Of a stretch of DNA of 6,299 nucleotides, positions 5,687 to 6,299 are shown piece by piece. Position 1 is the stretch's first letter. Each line of letters starts with the position of its first letter. Under the pieces are notes generated by a model. The model saw only the letters and a program-made list of their open reading frames with translations. It was not told the DNA's origin and ran no database searches. This stretch comes from an uncultured Capnocytophaga sp. (GTDB taxonomy: Bacteria; Bacteroidota; Bacteroidia; Flavobacteriales; Flavobacteriaceae): NCBI GenBank assembly GCA_905372595.1, contig CAJPPS010000087.1, positions 1-6,299 on the forward strand, written 5' to 3'. A program made the translations under genes and the position numbers.

Positions 5687-6241
5687 TCAGACTTTTAGAA
5701 TTTCAGCTTCTTTTTTAGCCAAAACTTCATCTATCTGCTTGATATACTTATCAGTAAGTTTCTGTACACTTTCTTCTGCATCCTTCTTCACATCATCTGA
5801 AACTTCTGTTTTTTTAATTTCTTTATTAGCTTCTTGTCGAGCATTACGTACGCCTATTTTAGCCTCTTCACTTTCTCCTTTGGCTTGCTTTACAAGTTCT
5901 TTTCTTCGTTCTTCTGTCAAGGGTGGAACTGTAATAATAATTAGCTCTCCATTATTCATCGGGTTGAAACCAAGGTTAGCCACCATAATTGCTTTTTCTA
6001 TCGTAGATAACATTTTCTTTTCCCAAGGTTGTATGGTGATTGTACGAGAATCAGGTGTATTCACATTAGCTACTTGGCTCAGTGGTGTTTGAGAACCATA
6101 GTAATCCACAAATACACTTCCAAGCATCTGAGGAGAAGCTTTTCCTGCACGAATATTGAGTAATGATTTTTCCAAGTGGGCTACTGATCCTTGCATTGCT
6201 TCACTAGTACTCTCTAGAATAATATCAATTTCTTCATTCAT
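5687..6241 (-). CDS. frr: Ribosome recycling factor
   Basis: RRF works with EF-G in the cytoplasm to split post-termination ribosomes from mRNA so the subunits can be reused; it is essential in most bacteria. The 184-residue length is normal. Recognisable blocks: LLNIRAGKASP at 27-37, where helix 1 of the three-helix bundle leads into the beta-rich domain II (about 30-104), PWEKKMLSTIEKAI at 72-85, GFNPMNNGELIIITVPPLTEERRKEL at 91-116, and VRNARQEAN at 131-139, including the conserved Arg132 of the long helices of domain I. The ATG at 6241 gives the usual N-terminus. A -7 promoter element lies 44 bases upstream, suggesting frr can be transcribed on its own. In many bacteria the gene before frr is pyrH, but that region is outside the window. 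Nothing in the coding sequence is odd. Confidence 0.97.
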   Translation of the reverse strand: MNEEIDIILESTSEAMQGSVAHLEKSLLNIRAGKASPQMLGSVFVDYYGSQTPLSQVANVNTPDSRTITIQPWEKKMLSTIEKAIMVANLGFNPMNNGELIIITVPPLTEERRKELVKQAKGESEEAKIGVRNARQEANKEIKKTEVSDDVKKDAEESVQKLTDKYIKQIDEVLAKKEAEILKV

Positions 6242-6285
6242 AAGTAGATGTTTTTTCTTCTGTTAAGAATATTTCTTTCAGTTGG

Positions 6286-6293
6286 CAAAGATA
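6286..6293 (-). promoter_or_regulatory. Probable -7 promoter element of frr
   Basis: The minus strand reads TATCTTTG at 6293-6286, an exact match to the Bacteroidota -7 pattern TAnnTTTG, 44 bases before the frr ATG. The matching -33 box would fall just beyond the right edge of the window and cannot be seen, so the promoter is only half supported. Confidence 0.5.
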
Positions 6294-6299
6294 CAATAA

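Noticed and set aside
5739..6092. Open frame of 117 codons on the plus strand opposite frr, with a membrane-like Ser/Leu-rich product
   Set aside because: Complementing the Lys/Glu-rich codons of frr gives Ser/Phe/Leu-rich frames by composition alone; frr is certain on the other strand.

Overview
The window is AT-rich and looks like chromosomal core DNA from a member of the Bacteroidota, most likely the class Flavobacteriia. The evidence is a TonB with the Bacteroidota-type C-terminal domain, a single-chain E1 alpha/beta 2-oxoacid dehydrogenase of the kind common in that phylum, A/T-rich leaders without clear Shine-Dalgarno sequences, and TAnnTTTG-type -7 promoter elements upstream of two genes. 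A Capnocytophaga-like flavobacterium would fit the composition and protein style, but this is an impression and cannot be proved from the window.

Layout. The left third is read on the plus strand. It starts with the probable last codons of an unidentified, hydrophobic-ended protein (1-60), which run by a 3-base overlap into a TonB-family protein (57-815). A strong hairpin terminator (830-880) follows. Next comes a SCO1/SenC copper chaperone (901-1542) whose stop codon overlaps the TTG start of the 16S rRNA dimethyltransferase gene rsmA (1539-2315). The right two thirds are read on the minus strand. From the right edge inwards they are frr (6241-5687) with its own -7 element at the window edge, a terminator-like hairpin, a well-formed Bacteroidota promoter, the fused E1 gene (5533-3122), a 66-base spacer full of repeats, and a FabG-type ketoreductase (3055-2321). 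The two blocks converge with only 5 bases between the stop codons of rsmA and fabG. No stretch longer than 300 bases lacks a gene.

How the genes work together. They are mostly housekeeping: energy transduction to the outer membrane (TonB), cytochrome oxidase assembly (SCO1), ribosome biogenesis and recycling (RsmA, Frr), and acyl metabolism. The last pair is the most coherent. A branched-chain-type 2-oxoacid E1 yields acyl groups that can prime branched fatty acids, and a ketoacyl-ACP reductase lies directly downstream on the same strand. The FabG sequence, however, looks more like the paralogues of aryl-polyene/flexirubin pathways than like the primary FabG.

I found no mobile element, CRISPR array, tRNA, rRNA or defence system, and no clear sign of a new multi-gene system. 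The most interesting details are a reciprocal Asp/Asn exchange in the thiamine-diphosphate metal site of the E1, a missing tetrad Asn in the FabG, the repeat cluster between those two genes, and a promoter that settles the E1 start codon.
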